Shown: one piece after another, positions 16,239 to 23,830 of the stretch | Layout of the letters: each line of letters begins with the position of its first letter | Position numbering within the stretch: the first letter of the stretch is position 1 | Assembly (NCBI RefSeq): GCF_029076445.1 | Contig: NZ_JARESG010000028.1 | Location: 1-32,652, forward strand | Length of the DNA stretch: 32,652 bases | Direction of reading: 5' to 3' | Source of the DNA: Pseudarthrobacter naphthalenicus | GTDB lineage: Bacteria > Actinomycetota > Actinomycetes > Actinomycetales > Micrococcaceae | Position numbers and translations under genes: made by a program | The notes under the pieces: generated by a model | Databases searched by the model: none | Seen by the model: only the letters and a program-made list of their open reading frames with translations | Told to the model about the DNA's origin: nothing

Positions 16239-16275
16239 AAAGTTCAGCTCAGGATGCAGTATCCCGCAAATAAAA

Positions 16276-16320
16276 AATCAGGGCCGGAATCAGTAATGAA
16301 TTCCAGCCCCGATTTTATTT
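16276..16320. terminator. Bidirectional terminator between transfer operon and lsr2
   Basis: A 15-bp stem (AATCAGGGCCGGAAT at 16276-16290 with ATTCCAGCCCCGATT at 16300-16314, two G-U type positions) has a 9-nt loop and T-rich flanks on both strands. It separates convergent genes. Confidence 0.8.
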
Positions 16321-16328
16321 TCCTGGCT

Positions 16329-16658
16329 CTAGTGAGCCGCTTCATACTTCTCTACAACATCCGCTTGGATACGACCACGTGTATTCACTTGGATGCCGTT
16401 CTCAGCCGCCCATAACCGTACGGATTTGGCGTCCGGGCCACCGAGCGAGGACTTAGTACGAGATGCAGGACGGCCACGTCCGCCAGCTACTTTGCGGCCA
16501 GCGTTGGTAAAGCGTGCCAGTGCTTCACGCAGTTCGTTAGCGTGTCCCTCATTGAGGTCAATCTCGTATTCACTGCCGTCGAGGGCGAAAGATACAGTTT
16601 CGTCAGCTTCCGAGCCGTCAATATCGTCTTCCAGAAGCACGATTGTCTTTTTTGCCAT
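16329..16658 (-). CDS. lsr2: Lsr2 nucleoid-associated silencer protein
   Basis: A 109-residue protein with the two-part Lsr2 layout. Residues 1-55 are the dimerisation domain (MAKKTIVLLEDDIDG then TVSFALDGSEYEIDL). A basic linker follows at 55-70 (GRKVAGGRGRPASRTK). Residues about 75-109 are the DNA-binding domain (RLWAAENGIQVNTRGRIQAD) with the RGR minor-groove motif at 94-96. Lsr2 is the actinobacterial H-NS counterpart; it coats and silences AT-rich or foreign DNA. A plasmid copy may mask the plasmid from the host or silence its transfer genes, as H-NS-like stealth proteins do; that is inference. Convergent with the transfer operon. Confidence 0.9.
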   Translation of the reverse strand: MAKKTIVLLEDDIDGSEADETVSFALDGSEYEIDLNEGHANELREALARFTNAGRKVAGGRGRPASRTKSSLGGPDAKSVRLWAAENGIQVNTRGRIQADVVEKYEAAH

Positions 16659-16812
16659 GAAATAAGGCTAACAGTCTATTGAACAAGCGGATGCGCTACC
16701 CAACAGGAACGCGCCACGCGAGTATCAAACTATCAAGACGAAGCTCTTAGTACTCGAATTGAATGGTGAGGAAAGGGGGCGCACGTCGTAACGGCAGGCT
16801 GAGAACTGAGCA

Positions 16813-16932
16813 GTCCACAGTTGGGGTCAATCCGGGTTATCCACGGCTGGGATCGGGAGCAATTGGGGTAGCTCCCTCAGCAGCAGTAGCGGTGGATAAC
16901 CCATCAGGATTGTCCCCGGCTGTGGGCAGCGG
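16813..16932. repeat. Repeat A: diverged 120-bp direct repeat
   Basis: Similar over its whole length to 31066-31186 in the same orientation, roughly 70-75 percent by eye; the last 46 bp match at 41 positions. Inside it, GGGTTATCCAC (16834-16844) and GTGGATAACCC (16892-16902) form an inverted pair that resembles DnaA boxes. The arms extend outward as GGGGTCAATCC and GGATTGTCCCC. It is a candidate cis-acting site such as an origin or resolution site. Confidence 0.6.
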
Positions 16933-16937
16933 AACTG

Positions 16938-16979
16938 ATTGTCCAGCCAGTCTCTGGACAATTGCGCAACAGGATGTTG
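16938..16979. repeat. Two adjacent palindromes
   Basis: ATTGTCCAG (16938-16946) and CTGGACAAT (16954-16962) are perfect 9-bp arms with a 7-bp spacer. GCAACA-GGA-TGTTGC follows at about 16965-16980. The pair is directly to the right of repeat A. It may be the binding site of a resolvase, partition or replication protein. Confidence 0.5.
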
Positions 16980-17229
16980 CACAGCACCCGGCCCGCGCGA
17001 GCTCATCACCGGGTCGGCTGTCAGGTTTGGATCTGAGACTGTTCGCTAGCCTCTGGCTAGCCTCGATTTTTCATGATGCCCGGTGAGGGTCGCTGGTTCG
17101 TGGTGCCGGGTTGATCGGCCGTTGTTTTCAGTTTTCGGGCAGGGTGGTGTGGCCTGTTGGATCGCCTGGTTTGGCGCCTGTTCCACTTCCGGTGATGAGA
17201 GGTCTCGTCGGGACGGGATGAGTGCCCGG

Positions 17230-18660
17230 TCAGCCGGGGGCGGCAGGCAGGAGCTGTTTGAGGCGCGCGGTGTTCTCCATGAGCAGTCTTATTAGGTCTT
17301 TCTCAGGCCCGGATTCCGGCAGGAGCAATTGGTTGCGCCGGGCGCGGGTGATGATTTTCCCGGCGGTCGCGAAGAGCCGGTAGCGCCAGCGTTTGATGTC
17401 CCAGGCTTTGGCATGATGGCCGTCCGGGAGGGCGGCGAGCTGGATCCAGGAGACCAGGTTGAAGGCCAGCGCAGCAATATTGGCCCAGGCCTGGTTCGCG
17501 GCGAAGTCGAAGAACGGCAGCTTGCCCAGGCCGGTGTTTTTCAGGGTTTTGATCCTGTTCTCGCACCGGCCGCGGGCGCGGTGCCGGGCGTCCAGGAAGG
17601 GTCCGTGCCAGCGGGGCGAGTTGGTCAGGAACGCGGTGATCCGGTGTCCGTCGGCATCGAGCAGGGTCGGCTGAGCACCGGGATGCAGCGGCTCGGCGCG
17701 GAGGAACAGTTTCGTGCCCGGCGGGTAGTCGGTGAGCGGAATGACGTCGGTGGCGTTGATGACCCACGCATCGCTCCGGTCGTTTCCGGACTGGTCCAGG
17801 GCCGGCTGCCAGTATTCCTTGTCGCTGATCCAGTCGATCATGTGGGCCTTACCGAACGGGAGGCTGTAGCTGGTGGAGAACTGCACGCCCAGGCTGTGCA
17901 GGTGCCAGAGGAACTTCCGTGAGGCCCCGGCGCTGTCGGTGCGGACCAGGATCTTCTCCCCGGCCAGTGCCCCGGTCTCGTCGTGGAATTCTTCGGGGAG
18001 TTGGGCTACGGCGGTGTGGAAGACCCGGATGTGGTCCTCGCCGCTTTTCGATCTGGCGTTGCCGGGCCACAGGACCACGGCGAGGATTTCCCCGGAACCC
18101 TTACCGGTGCCGTAGTCGACGCTGGCGATGAAGGGGGCGAACCCGTAGCCGCCCTTGTAGATTCCGGCGACGTTTTCCTTATCGGAATGGGAGGTCACGA
18201 GCGTCGCGTCGATGTCGATGATGAGCAGATCCGCGGCCGTCGCGGTCAGTGCCGGGTTCCGGTTCCCGGCGGCGTCCCAGGCCCGGGTGCGCAGTTCCCT
18301 GGTGAGGGTCTCAAATCCGTAGCTGAACAGCTCGAGATTCGTGACGGTGCGTTCGAAGAACCGGGAAACGATCGCGTTCGAGGGCAGCTGACCGAAGACT
18401 CCGGGTGAGGAACGCAGGATGTCCAGGTCCGAGGCGTGTTCGCCTCCGGCGGCGAGCATCGCTGCCAGGGAACCGAGGAGTTTCCCGGAACGGTGCCGGG
18501 CGCCGGAGGGAACAAACTGGCCGAGCCTTTCCTCGCACAGCCTACCGAAACCGAGGGCGTCCATGAAGCCGGTGAGGACGCTGACTCCGGCGTGGGAGAT
18601 CAGGGACTGGCCGGTGAGAATAACGGGAATCGACGGGAAAACAGGGGTAAAGTGGTGCAT
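17230..18660 (-). CDS. IS1380 family transposase
   Basis: A 476-residue protein of normal family length. A DDE catalytic core is visible: LLIIDIDATLVTS (first Asp about 149-151), VRTDSAGAS (second Asp) and GRCENRIKTLKNTG (Glu). The pattern, with KGGYGFAPFIA and YSLPFGKAH, is typical of IS1380/IS1677 transposases, which cut and paste the element. It is intact. The ribosome binding site GGAG lies inside an inverted-repeat arm (18661-18673), see the separate entry. There is a single gene in the element and no passenger. Confidence 0.9.
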   Translation of the reverse strand: MHHFTPVFPSIPVILTGQSLISHAGVSVLTGFMDALGFGRLCEERLGQFVPSGARHRSGKLLGSLAAMLAAGGEHASDLDILRSSPGVFGQLPSNAIVSRFFERTVTNLELFSYGFETLTRELRTRAWDAAGNRNPALTATAADLLIIDIDATLVTSHSDKENVAGIYKGGYGFAPFIASVDYGTGKGSGEILAVVLWPGNARSKSGEDHIRVFHTAVAQLPEEFHDETGALAGEKILVRTDSAGASRKFLWHLHSLGVQFSTSYSLPFGKAHMIDWISDKEYWQPALDQSGNDRSDAWVINATDVIPLTDYPPGTKLFLRAEPLHPGAQPTLLDADGHRITAFLTNSPRWHGPFLDARHRARGRCENRIKTLKNTGLGKLPFFDFAANQAWANIAALAFNLVSWIQLAALPDGHHAKAWDIKRWRYRLFATAGKIITRARRNQLLLPESGPEKDLIRLLMENTARLKQLLPAAPG

Positions 18661-18735
18661 CGAAAAGGTGCTCCTTCACGACCGGGATAAATTGGCTTAG
18701 ACACCACTATTTTCCCTTGTCAGAGCACCTTTTCG
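18661..18735 (-). promoter_or_regulatory. Inverted repeat sequestering the transposase RBS
   Basis: CGAAAAGGTGCTC (18661-18673) and GAGCACCTTTTCG (18723-18735) are perfect 13-bp arms. The arm next to the start codon contains the transposase ribosome binding site. A read-through transcript from outside the IS would carry both arms and hide the site; one starting between the arms would not. Confidence 0.55.
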
Positions 18736-18854
18736 CCTTTTAAACACGCCCTTCAACGGCCACCCGATGAAACCACGGGGCTAGGCATGTGCAGTTACTG
18801 CCTTTCGCACCCTATTTTGACGCTCTTTTCCTTGCTGCCTGACGACAGGTTGGG

Positions 18855-19390
18855 GTGTACTTCGACATCGATGCAGGCCAGCAGGTTCTGCTGGCCTGCA
18901 TCGAGACAGTTTTGAAGCCGCATAGGCTTACGTTCGCGCGCTTTGAGCTGCTGGCCTTGCTCAGTTTCACTAGGGAGGGGGCCTGCCAATGACTAAGGCC
19001 AGTGCCCGCTTGCAGGTGCATCCGACCAGCGTTACCAACAATGTGGACCGGCTGGAGCGGGCCGGCCTGGTCCGGCGCGCCGCGTATCCCGCCGATGGCC
19101 GGACCACGCTGATGGAAATCACCCCGCAGGGACAAGCCGCGGTGGAACACGCCACGATGGAGTTGAATGACAAGGTGTTCACGAAGCCCTGTTTCAGCGC
19201 ACCGGAAGTGGACGGCCTGAACCAGGTGCTGGGCACATTCCGCCACGACGCGGGCTACTTCGTGGCGACGCGGTTCCCGATCTCGAATAGTGGGCGCGGC
19301 CTGATCCAGTTGAACACCGGGGTCTTTTCGGCCAGGAAGGCGCGGGTCCCGGTTTCCGGTTCCCCGCTTGCGGCCATCTGGTGCTGCTAG
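18855..19390 (+). pseudogene. MarR family regulator, frameshifted
   Basis: The first part in one frame gives QQVLLACIETVLKPHRLTFA then RFELLALLSFTREG; the second part, one frame over, gives MTKASARLQVHPTSVTNNVD then RLERAGLVRRAAYPADGRTT. Together they are the complete winged helix of a MarR protein, as found upstream of acyl-CoA genes in Arthrobacter. The shift falls in the G-run at 18977-18981, where one G is missing. After FRHDAGYF (about 19260) the frame continues into unrelated sequence instead of stopping, so the 3' end is also damaged. The 5' end lies about 70 bp from the IS1380 element. A sequencing error in the G-run cannot be excluded. Confidence 0.65.
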
Positions 19391-19470
19391 TAGCCGCTGA
19401 TCACCGGGACGGCCGGGTCGTTGGCGGTGGCGGGTCCGGCGCGGCGGACGGCGTTCGATGCCGTCAGCGG
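19255..19470 (-). pseudogene. C-terminal remnant, possibly enoyl-CoA hydratase-like
   Basis: A minus-strand frame reads PAVPVISGY, an in-frame stop, then QHQMAASGEPETGTRAFLAE and KTPVFNWIRPRP before its stop at 19255. GTRAFLAEKTPVF resembles the C-terminus of enoyl-CoA hydratases. No catalytic part is present. This is weak evidence, and a non-coding reading is possible. Confidence 0.25.
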
Positions 19471-20507
19471 GACCACGCCGGGTGTGGTTCTGTGAGGGGC
19501 ACACCAATGTCGTGGCCCTGTGAGCGCAGGTACACCACGTGGCTGGCTGTCTCGGAGACCGCCAGGCGCAGCGAGAAGGCCTGCAGGGAATCCCAGCCCC
19601 TTGACCAGGTCAGGTGACGGGCGATGTCCCAAATGGTTTCTGGCCGGTTCGTCTCCAGCACCCGAAGGACTTCGGCGGAGCGTTCGCGGTTGTGTTCGAT
19701 CAGCTGTGCGACCCGCCGCTGCATGCCGCTGAATCGGTACTCGTGCGCAGGGCAGACCTCCATCGCGTCCTCGAACGCGATCAGGTCCAGGGACTCATAG
19801 TAGTCCGCGAGGGGGTTGGTTGGCCCGGGCAGCTCCAGGGCGATGTGCGGGGAGATGCGCGGCAGGACATGGTCCCCGCTGAAGATCAGGCCGTGGGGCT
19901 CATCCACCAGGCAGATATGACCCGGTGAATGCCCGGGAGTGGTGACCACCCGCAGATCCAGCCCTTTGGCGGGCACCAGGCTGCCTTCGGTGAGCCGCAG
20001 GTCCGGATCCGCGAGGTTCAACAGGTGGGTGAAGCTGAGGTGGTCCATGGCGACCTCAGTCAGTCTGTCCTCCGGAATGCCCCACAAGGTCAGCTCCTCG
20101 CGGTGGGTGCGCAGGAAAAGGTCAGGGTCCTCCGCGGCGCTGAACCGGCGCACTTTCCTTATCCCCCAGGGCTACCCACGCTCCTGACGCCGCGCGCAGC
20201 CGGGCGGCCATCCCCAGATGGTCCGAGTGGAAATGGGTGGCGAGACGATGCCGGTCAGGTCGGTGGGACCCAGGCCGGCCTGCCGCAAGCCGGCGACCAG
20301 ATGATCCATACCGGCGTCGCTGTCCCAGCCCGGATCGATCAGGATGGCGTCACCGTCGCCCAGGAGCAGGTAGCGCATGGGGTTGTCGGGGAACGGGACA
20401 GGGATGGACCACACGTCCGTGCCGAACTGCTCCACGGGCGGCAGCGCCTTGTTCTGCCACGCTTCTTTCTGGGCGTGGCCGGTGAGGGTAATCGGCGTCA
20501 GGCTCAT
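19464..20507 (-). pseudogene. Metallo-beta-lactamase-fold hydrolase, two frameshifts
   Basis: Three frames together give one normal MBL protein of about 345 residues. Frame 1 from ATG 20507 gives FGTDVWSIPVPFPDNPMRYL then DAILIDPGWD. Frame 2 (about 20240-20165) gives the zinc motif THFHSDHLGM. Frame 3 gives DLRVVTTPGHSPGHICLVDE, FSGDHVLPRISPH and VCPAHEYRF. The shifts fall near 20240 and 20150-20165. The family hydrolyses thioesters, lactones or glyoxalase-type substrates; this one resembles MBLs found near acyl-CoA catabolic genes. As written it cannot make an active enzyme. Confidence 0.7.
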
Positions 20508-20536
20508 CAGTTCCTTTCAAGGACGGTAATAAGTGG

Positions 20537-20755
20537 TTGCGGGCGCCCCGCCCGATTCCGGATGTGGCGCGTTCCTGGTGGCGGGACCACGCCGCCCACC
20601 ACATGGACGTCCTGCTCTCCGTCGGCGGTCCATTCAAAGGCTGCATACCTGTTGCTGACGGACACGCAGCAAACAAGCTCAAAGCGCTCCCGTATGATCC
20701 TCCCCCGAATGGCTCTTTTGAAGCGCCGCAGGATTCGCTGGTTCAAGCTGCATGA
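20537..20755 (+). pseudogene. DUF4913 remnant (C-terminal part)
   Basis: The frame gives SWWRDHAAHHMDVLLSVGGP then FKGC, clearly homologous to KDHADHHMSVLLDPRGPFYKC of the intact DUF4913 at 15798-16238. The N-terminal half is missing; the left break is near 20520, where the MBL pseudogene begins. It is a fragment of a second transfer-region backbone. Confidence 0.6.
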
Positions 20756-20839
20756 ACCAGATCTGTGATTCTATTTGCCCGATGGGGAATGGGGACACGT
20801 CCTTCTACCAACGCTGGGACTCGTTGGCATACTCTGGAT

Positions 20840-20847
20840 AATATATT
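20840..20847. promoter_or_regulatory. AATATATT site upstream of the GntR gene
   Basis: An AT-rich palindromic core (context GGATAATATATTTC) lies 28 bp before the GntR start. The same 8-mer recurs at 26467 and 26563 in the divergent promoter of the CoA cluster. Probable GntR autoregulatory site or -10 region. Confidence 0.4.
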
Positions 20848-20874
20848 TCTTCTGATGGAAGGTCTAGATCTAGC

Positions 20875-21570
20875 ATGACGCCGCGCCCAGCGAAAACCGT
20901 AGTACGGCTGCAACTCAGCCAAGAGGCGGCCACCTACATCCGTGCACGCATCATCTCAGGCGAGCTCAAGCCCGGCTCACCGGTCCTGGCCGATGTGGTT
21001 GCCGATGAGCTGGGGATTTCGACGACGCCCGCGCGGGAGGGTCTTCAGCTCTTGCGGGTTGAGGGTTTCCTCCAGCTGATTCCGCGGCGGGGATTCGTTG
21101 TGGCTCCACTCAATGGAGACGATATCCGCGACTTGTTCCGCATACAGGCCCTTATCGCCGGCGAATTGGCCGCCCGCGCGGCGGAACATGCCAACGCTGA
21201 GCAAATCGCGGAACTCGACGCCCTGCACCATGAACTCATCGCTGCCTTCAGCCGGAAAGACTCTGAAACTTTGGAGGAAAAAAATCACGCGTTCCACAGG
21301 CACATCAACCAAGTGGGCGGGACGCGTAAGGTCCTTTGGGCACTTAGCCTCATGACCCGTTACGTTCCGCGGGAGTTTTACGCACAGATCTCCGGCTGGC
21401 CCCAGGCGACAGTCGACGACCATACCGACCTTCTCGACGCCATCCGTACTCATGACGCAGAGAAGGCGCGTTCGCTCATGGACAGCCACATAATTCACTC
21501 CGGGGAACTACTGGCTGAACACTTCGACCGTCAGGTCGCGTCTCAGGAGTTGGAGTCTGCCGCTGGCTGA
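20875..21570 (+). CDS. GntR family regulator, FCD subgroup
   Basis: A 231-residue protein. The N-terminal winged helix (about 10-75) shows YIRARIISGELKPGSPVLAD then ELGISTTPAREGLQLL and RRGFVV. The C-terminal all-helical FCD domain (about 85-215) shows HAFHRHINQVGG, DDHTDLLDAIRTHD and MDSHIIHSGELL, whose histidines match the metal/ligand site of FCD proteins. Members sense small organic acids or acyl-CoAs and control nearby catabolic genes. It stands at the left border of the CoA cluster and is its likely local regulator. Start at ATG 20875; no strong ribosome binding site was seen. Confidence 0.85.
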   Translation: MTPRPAKTVVRLQLSQEAATYIRARIISGELKPGSPVLADVVADELGISTTPAREGLQLLRVEGFLQLIPRRGFVVAPLNGDDIRDLFRIQALIAGELAARAAEHANAEQIAELDALHHELIAAFSRKDSETLEEKNHAFHRHINQVGGTRKVLWALSLMTRYVPREFYAQISGWPQATVDDHTDLLDAIRTHDAEKARSLMDSHIIHSGELLAEHFDRQVASQELESAAG

Positions 21571-21647
21571 CGCCACGTTTAGTCAGAAAAAGGCCACAGT
21601 CGATCCTCGGGTATCCCACTCCGAAAAAAGGAACTAAAGGTTGCGAG

Positions 21648-21658
21648 AATATAATATT
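21648..21658. promoter_or_regulatory. AT-rich palindrome upstream of the SDR remnant
   Basis: AATATAATATT is an 11-bp palindrome in otherwise GC-rich DNA, 69 bp before the truncated SDR. It may be a further GntR operator or the old SDR promoter. Confidence 0.35.
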
Positions 21659-21716
21659 TTCGGCTATCTTGGTATTCTGGGTCATGTAGGGCCCGTATGA
21701 CCATATCGCCGCACAC

Positions 21717-22349
21717 GTGTCCGCTGGGAACTGGCCGGGAGTTGCCAACCGCCTCGACGTGCGAGGCCGCGCGATCGGAGTCGCCTGCAACGTCACGTCC
21801 GCCGGCGACGTGGAGGCGCTCTGCGCGGCCGCCACTGACACGTTCGGAGCGCTGGACATCATGGTCAACAACGCGGGCATCACCCGAGACGCGACCATGC
21901 GGAAAATGACGGAGTCCGAATTAGACCAGGTCATCGACGTGCACCTGAAGGGCTGCTGTCTCGGTACGCGCGCCGCGTCGCTTCGCATGCGCGAGCAGGA
22001 TCGCGGGGGCTCGATCATCAACGTATCCTCAATCTCCGGCAAGGTCGGCATGCTGGGACAGACGAACTACAGCGCCGCGAAAGCCGGCATTGTGGGTCTG
22101 ACCAAGGCTGCGGCCAAGGAGGTGGGCTTCGCGAACGTGCGGGTGAACGCCATCCAGCCCGGCATCATCCGCACCCCCATGACCGACTCGTTGCGCGAGG
22201 ACGTCATGGCCAAGAAGCTCGCCGAGGTGCCGATGGGCCGCGCTGGCGAGCCCGGGGAGGTAGCGTCCGTGGTGCTCTTCCTGGCCAGCGACATGTCCAG
22301 CTACATGAGCGGGACCGTGCTGGAGATCGCCGGCGGGCGGCACATCTAA
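21717..22349 (+). pseudogene. SDR oxidoreductase, 5'-truncated
   Basis: The frame holds most of a FabG-like short-chain dehydrogenase: CNVTSAGDVEAL, the NNAG motif (VNNAGITRDA), the catalytic Ser (IINVSSISG) with YSAAK, and PGIIRTPM; it ends MSGTVLEIAGG. The N-terminal Rossmann strand with TGxxxGxG is absent: the open frame begins at a TAG at 21687, only about 27 codons before ACNVTS. The GTG at 21717 has no ribosome binding site. About 40 residues are therefore missing and cofactor binding should be lost. An intact ancestor would have been a 3-oxoacyl or hydroxyacyl-CoA/ACP dehydrogenase. Annotators may call it a complete CDS. Confidence 0.6.
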
Positions 22350-22358
22350 CCACCCGGC

Positions 22359-22401
22359 GAGGGCGGGCGGACCGGACAAGTTATCCGGCCCGCCCGCCCT
22401 C
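22359..22401. terminator. Terminator between SDR remnant and mmgE/prpD gene
   Basis: A long GC-rich hairpin, GAGGGCGGGCGG opposite CCCGCCCGCCCTC with an inner CCGGA/TCCGG stem, lies between convergent genes. There is no T-run beyond two T residues. Confidence 0.55.
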
Positions 22402-22438
22402 TTGGTGCCGCCGCCCATGTGCGGGGGTGGCACCGTTT

Positions 22439-23830
22439 TTAGCCGGCGTTGACGGCAGCCACGGACGGGTAGGCCAGCTGGGCGGCCAGGGGCTCGGCGC
22501 CGTCGAGCTCGGCGATGGAACGGTCCAGGGCCTCCGCGGCGTCTCGACCGATGAGCCCGGCGGCCTTGTCCACCAACTGCTCGCGCGTGGCACGATCCGT
22601 CGGGGATCCGCGGAAGGCGTCCTCGCTGCGTTCGATGACGGTGCCGTCCTTGAGCTTCACGCGGACCTCAGCCTGCCAGCTGGCCGGGAACGCGGCCTCG
22701 AGGCGGTCGCTGGTGTAGCAGACGACCTTCCGCAGCCAGTCCTCCAGGCCCTTTGCGACGCGCGGAGCGTCCTCGAACTGAGCCACGGTGGCATCGCCGG
22801 TCGCCAGGGCAACTGCGGCACCGAAGGGCATGTTGAACTGGGCGTCCACCGGCGTGTTGACAATCAGCTTCCGCTCCGGCGGCTCGGAAACCAGCGTGGC
22901 GCCGGCCTTCAGCACCGCGGTCTCGATGACGTCGATGTCCTCGATGGCCAGCCCCGGATTCTCCCGGTGGATATCGCGCAACAGGTCGATATTCCCGTGC
23001 ATGTAGCGGCAGCAGGGGTAGAATTTGATGCTCGTGGCCAGCGCGGACTTGCCGTACTCCAGGTTCAGCGCGCGCCCCTCGACCCAACCCTTGCCGTATT
23101 GGTTCAGGAAGCCGTCGCGGCCCTCTATTGCACGCTCCGGAGCCGTGAAGCCGGCCTGGGCCAGGCGCGCGGCGCGGATGCCGCTGGCCGACGCGTGCCC
23201 GGCATTCAGGCGCTTGGTCCACGAACCGTCGGACAGGAACTCCAGGCTGCCCGCGGCCAGGTTTGCCGCGAGCGCGACCGCGTGGGTGGTCTGGTCCTCG
23301 GTCAGCCCCAATAGGGTCGCGACGGCGGCGGCGGCGCCGATCACGCCGGCAACACCGGTCGGGTGGAAGCCGCGGCCGTAGCTCTCGGCGGCGCCAAGCA
23401 GCACTCCGGTGTCGCACATTACGTCGTAGCCGATCGTCGCGGCATGCAGCACCTCGTCGACCGAGTGGCCCTCGTCGTCGGCCACCGCCAGCACGGCTGG
23501 GAAGATGACGACGGCGGGGTGCAGCGAGGCCTCCTCGAACGTGTCGTCCAACTCCAGGCCGTGGGACGTGACGCCGTTGAGCAGAGCCGCGTCCTGGACG
23601 GAGGCGTAGGCACCGGTGCCCTGGACCAGGGCCGGCTTGTCCTCGGTACGGGTGGGGGAGAGGGACACGGAGGCGCGCACGGCCACGGCCGAGTCCCGCT
23701 CAACGCCGCCCGTGGTGATGGCGAGGTAATCCAGCAGGAGGAGGCGCATCCAACCGGAGACCTCGGGGCCCGGCGTGTGCCGGGCGGAGGCGTGGCGGGC
23801 CAATTGGCGGGCAAAGCTGTTGTTGTTCAT
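22439..23830 (-). CDS. MmgE/PrpD family protein
   Basis: A 463-residue protein of usual family length. LDYLAITTGGVERDSAV near the start, ASVQDAALLNGVTSHGLELD, ATIGYDVMCDTGVLLG, GFHPTGVAGVIGAAAAVATL, GRDGFLNQYGKGW and KFYPCCRYMH are the conserved blocks of MmgE/PrpD. Members include 2-methylcitrate dehydratase, cis-aconitate decarboxylase and iminodisuccinate epimerase, so the reaction cannot be read from the family. Here it is the last gene of a coupled operon (start overlaps the CoA-transferase stop, ATGA). In a cluster built for C5-type diacids it could dehydrate or decarboxylate a tricarboxylate or isomerise a product. Confidence 0.8.
   Translation of the reverse strand: MNNNSFARQLARHASARHTPGPEVSGWMRLLLLDYLAITTGGVERDSAVAVRASVSLSPTRTEDKPALVQGTGAYASVQDAALLNGVTSHGLELDDTFEEASLHPAVVIFPAVLAVADDEGHSVDEVLHAATIGYDVMCDTGVLLGAAESYGRGFHPTGVAGVIGAAAAVATLLGLTEDQTTHAVALAANLAAGSLEFLSDGSWTKRLNAGHASASGIRAARLAQAGFTAPERAIEGRDGFLNQYGKGWVEGRALNLEYGKSALATSIKFYPCCRYMHGNIDLLRDIHRENPGLAIEDIDVIETAVLKAGATLVSEPPERKLIVNTPVDAQFNMPFGAAVALATGDATVAQFEDAPRVAKGLEDWLRKVVCYTSDRLEAAFPASWQAEVRVKLKDGTVIERSEDAFRGSPTDRATREQLVDKAAGLIGRDAAEALDRSIAELDGAEPLAAQLAYPSVAAVNAG

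Larger units (their letters stand above)
16659..17060. other. Gene-free region with repeat A and palindromes
   Basis: No convincing ORF. It holds the lsr2 promoter side (16660-16760), the about 120-bp repeat A, then a run of short palindromes. IS1380 is inserted at its right end. Confidence 0.5.
17061..18780 (-). mobile_element. IS1380-family insertion sequence, complete
   Basis: The element spans 1720 bp. Its ends, CCTCGATTTTTCATGA on the left and (reverse complement) CCCCGTGGTTTCATCG on the right, form imperfect inverted repeats. It is flanked on both sides by CTAG (17057-17060 and 18781-18784), a 4-bp target duplication as made by IS1380 elements. It carries one intact transposase gene. 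The perfect duplication shows a simple insertion without later rearrangement at either end. Confidence 0.85.

Noticed and set aside
16763..17086. Plus-strand frame across repeat A
   Set aside because: It covers the palindromes, has no RBS-supported start and crosses the IS1380 left end.
19381..20768. Long plus-strand frames opposite the MBL pseudogene
   Set aside because: The minus strand carries zinc-binding motifs of a known family; the plus frames are shadows, except for the short DUF4913 remnant at 20537-20755.
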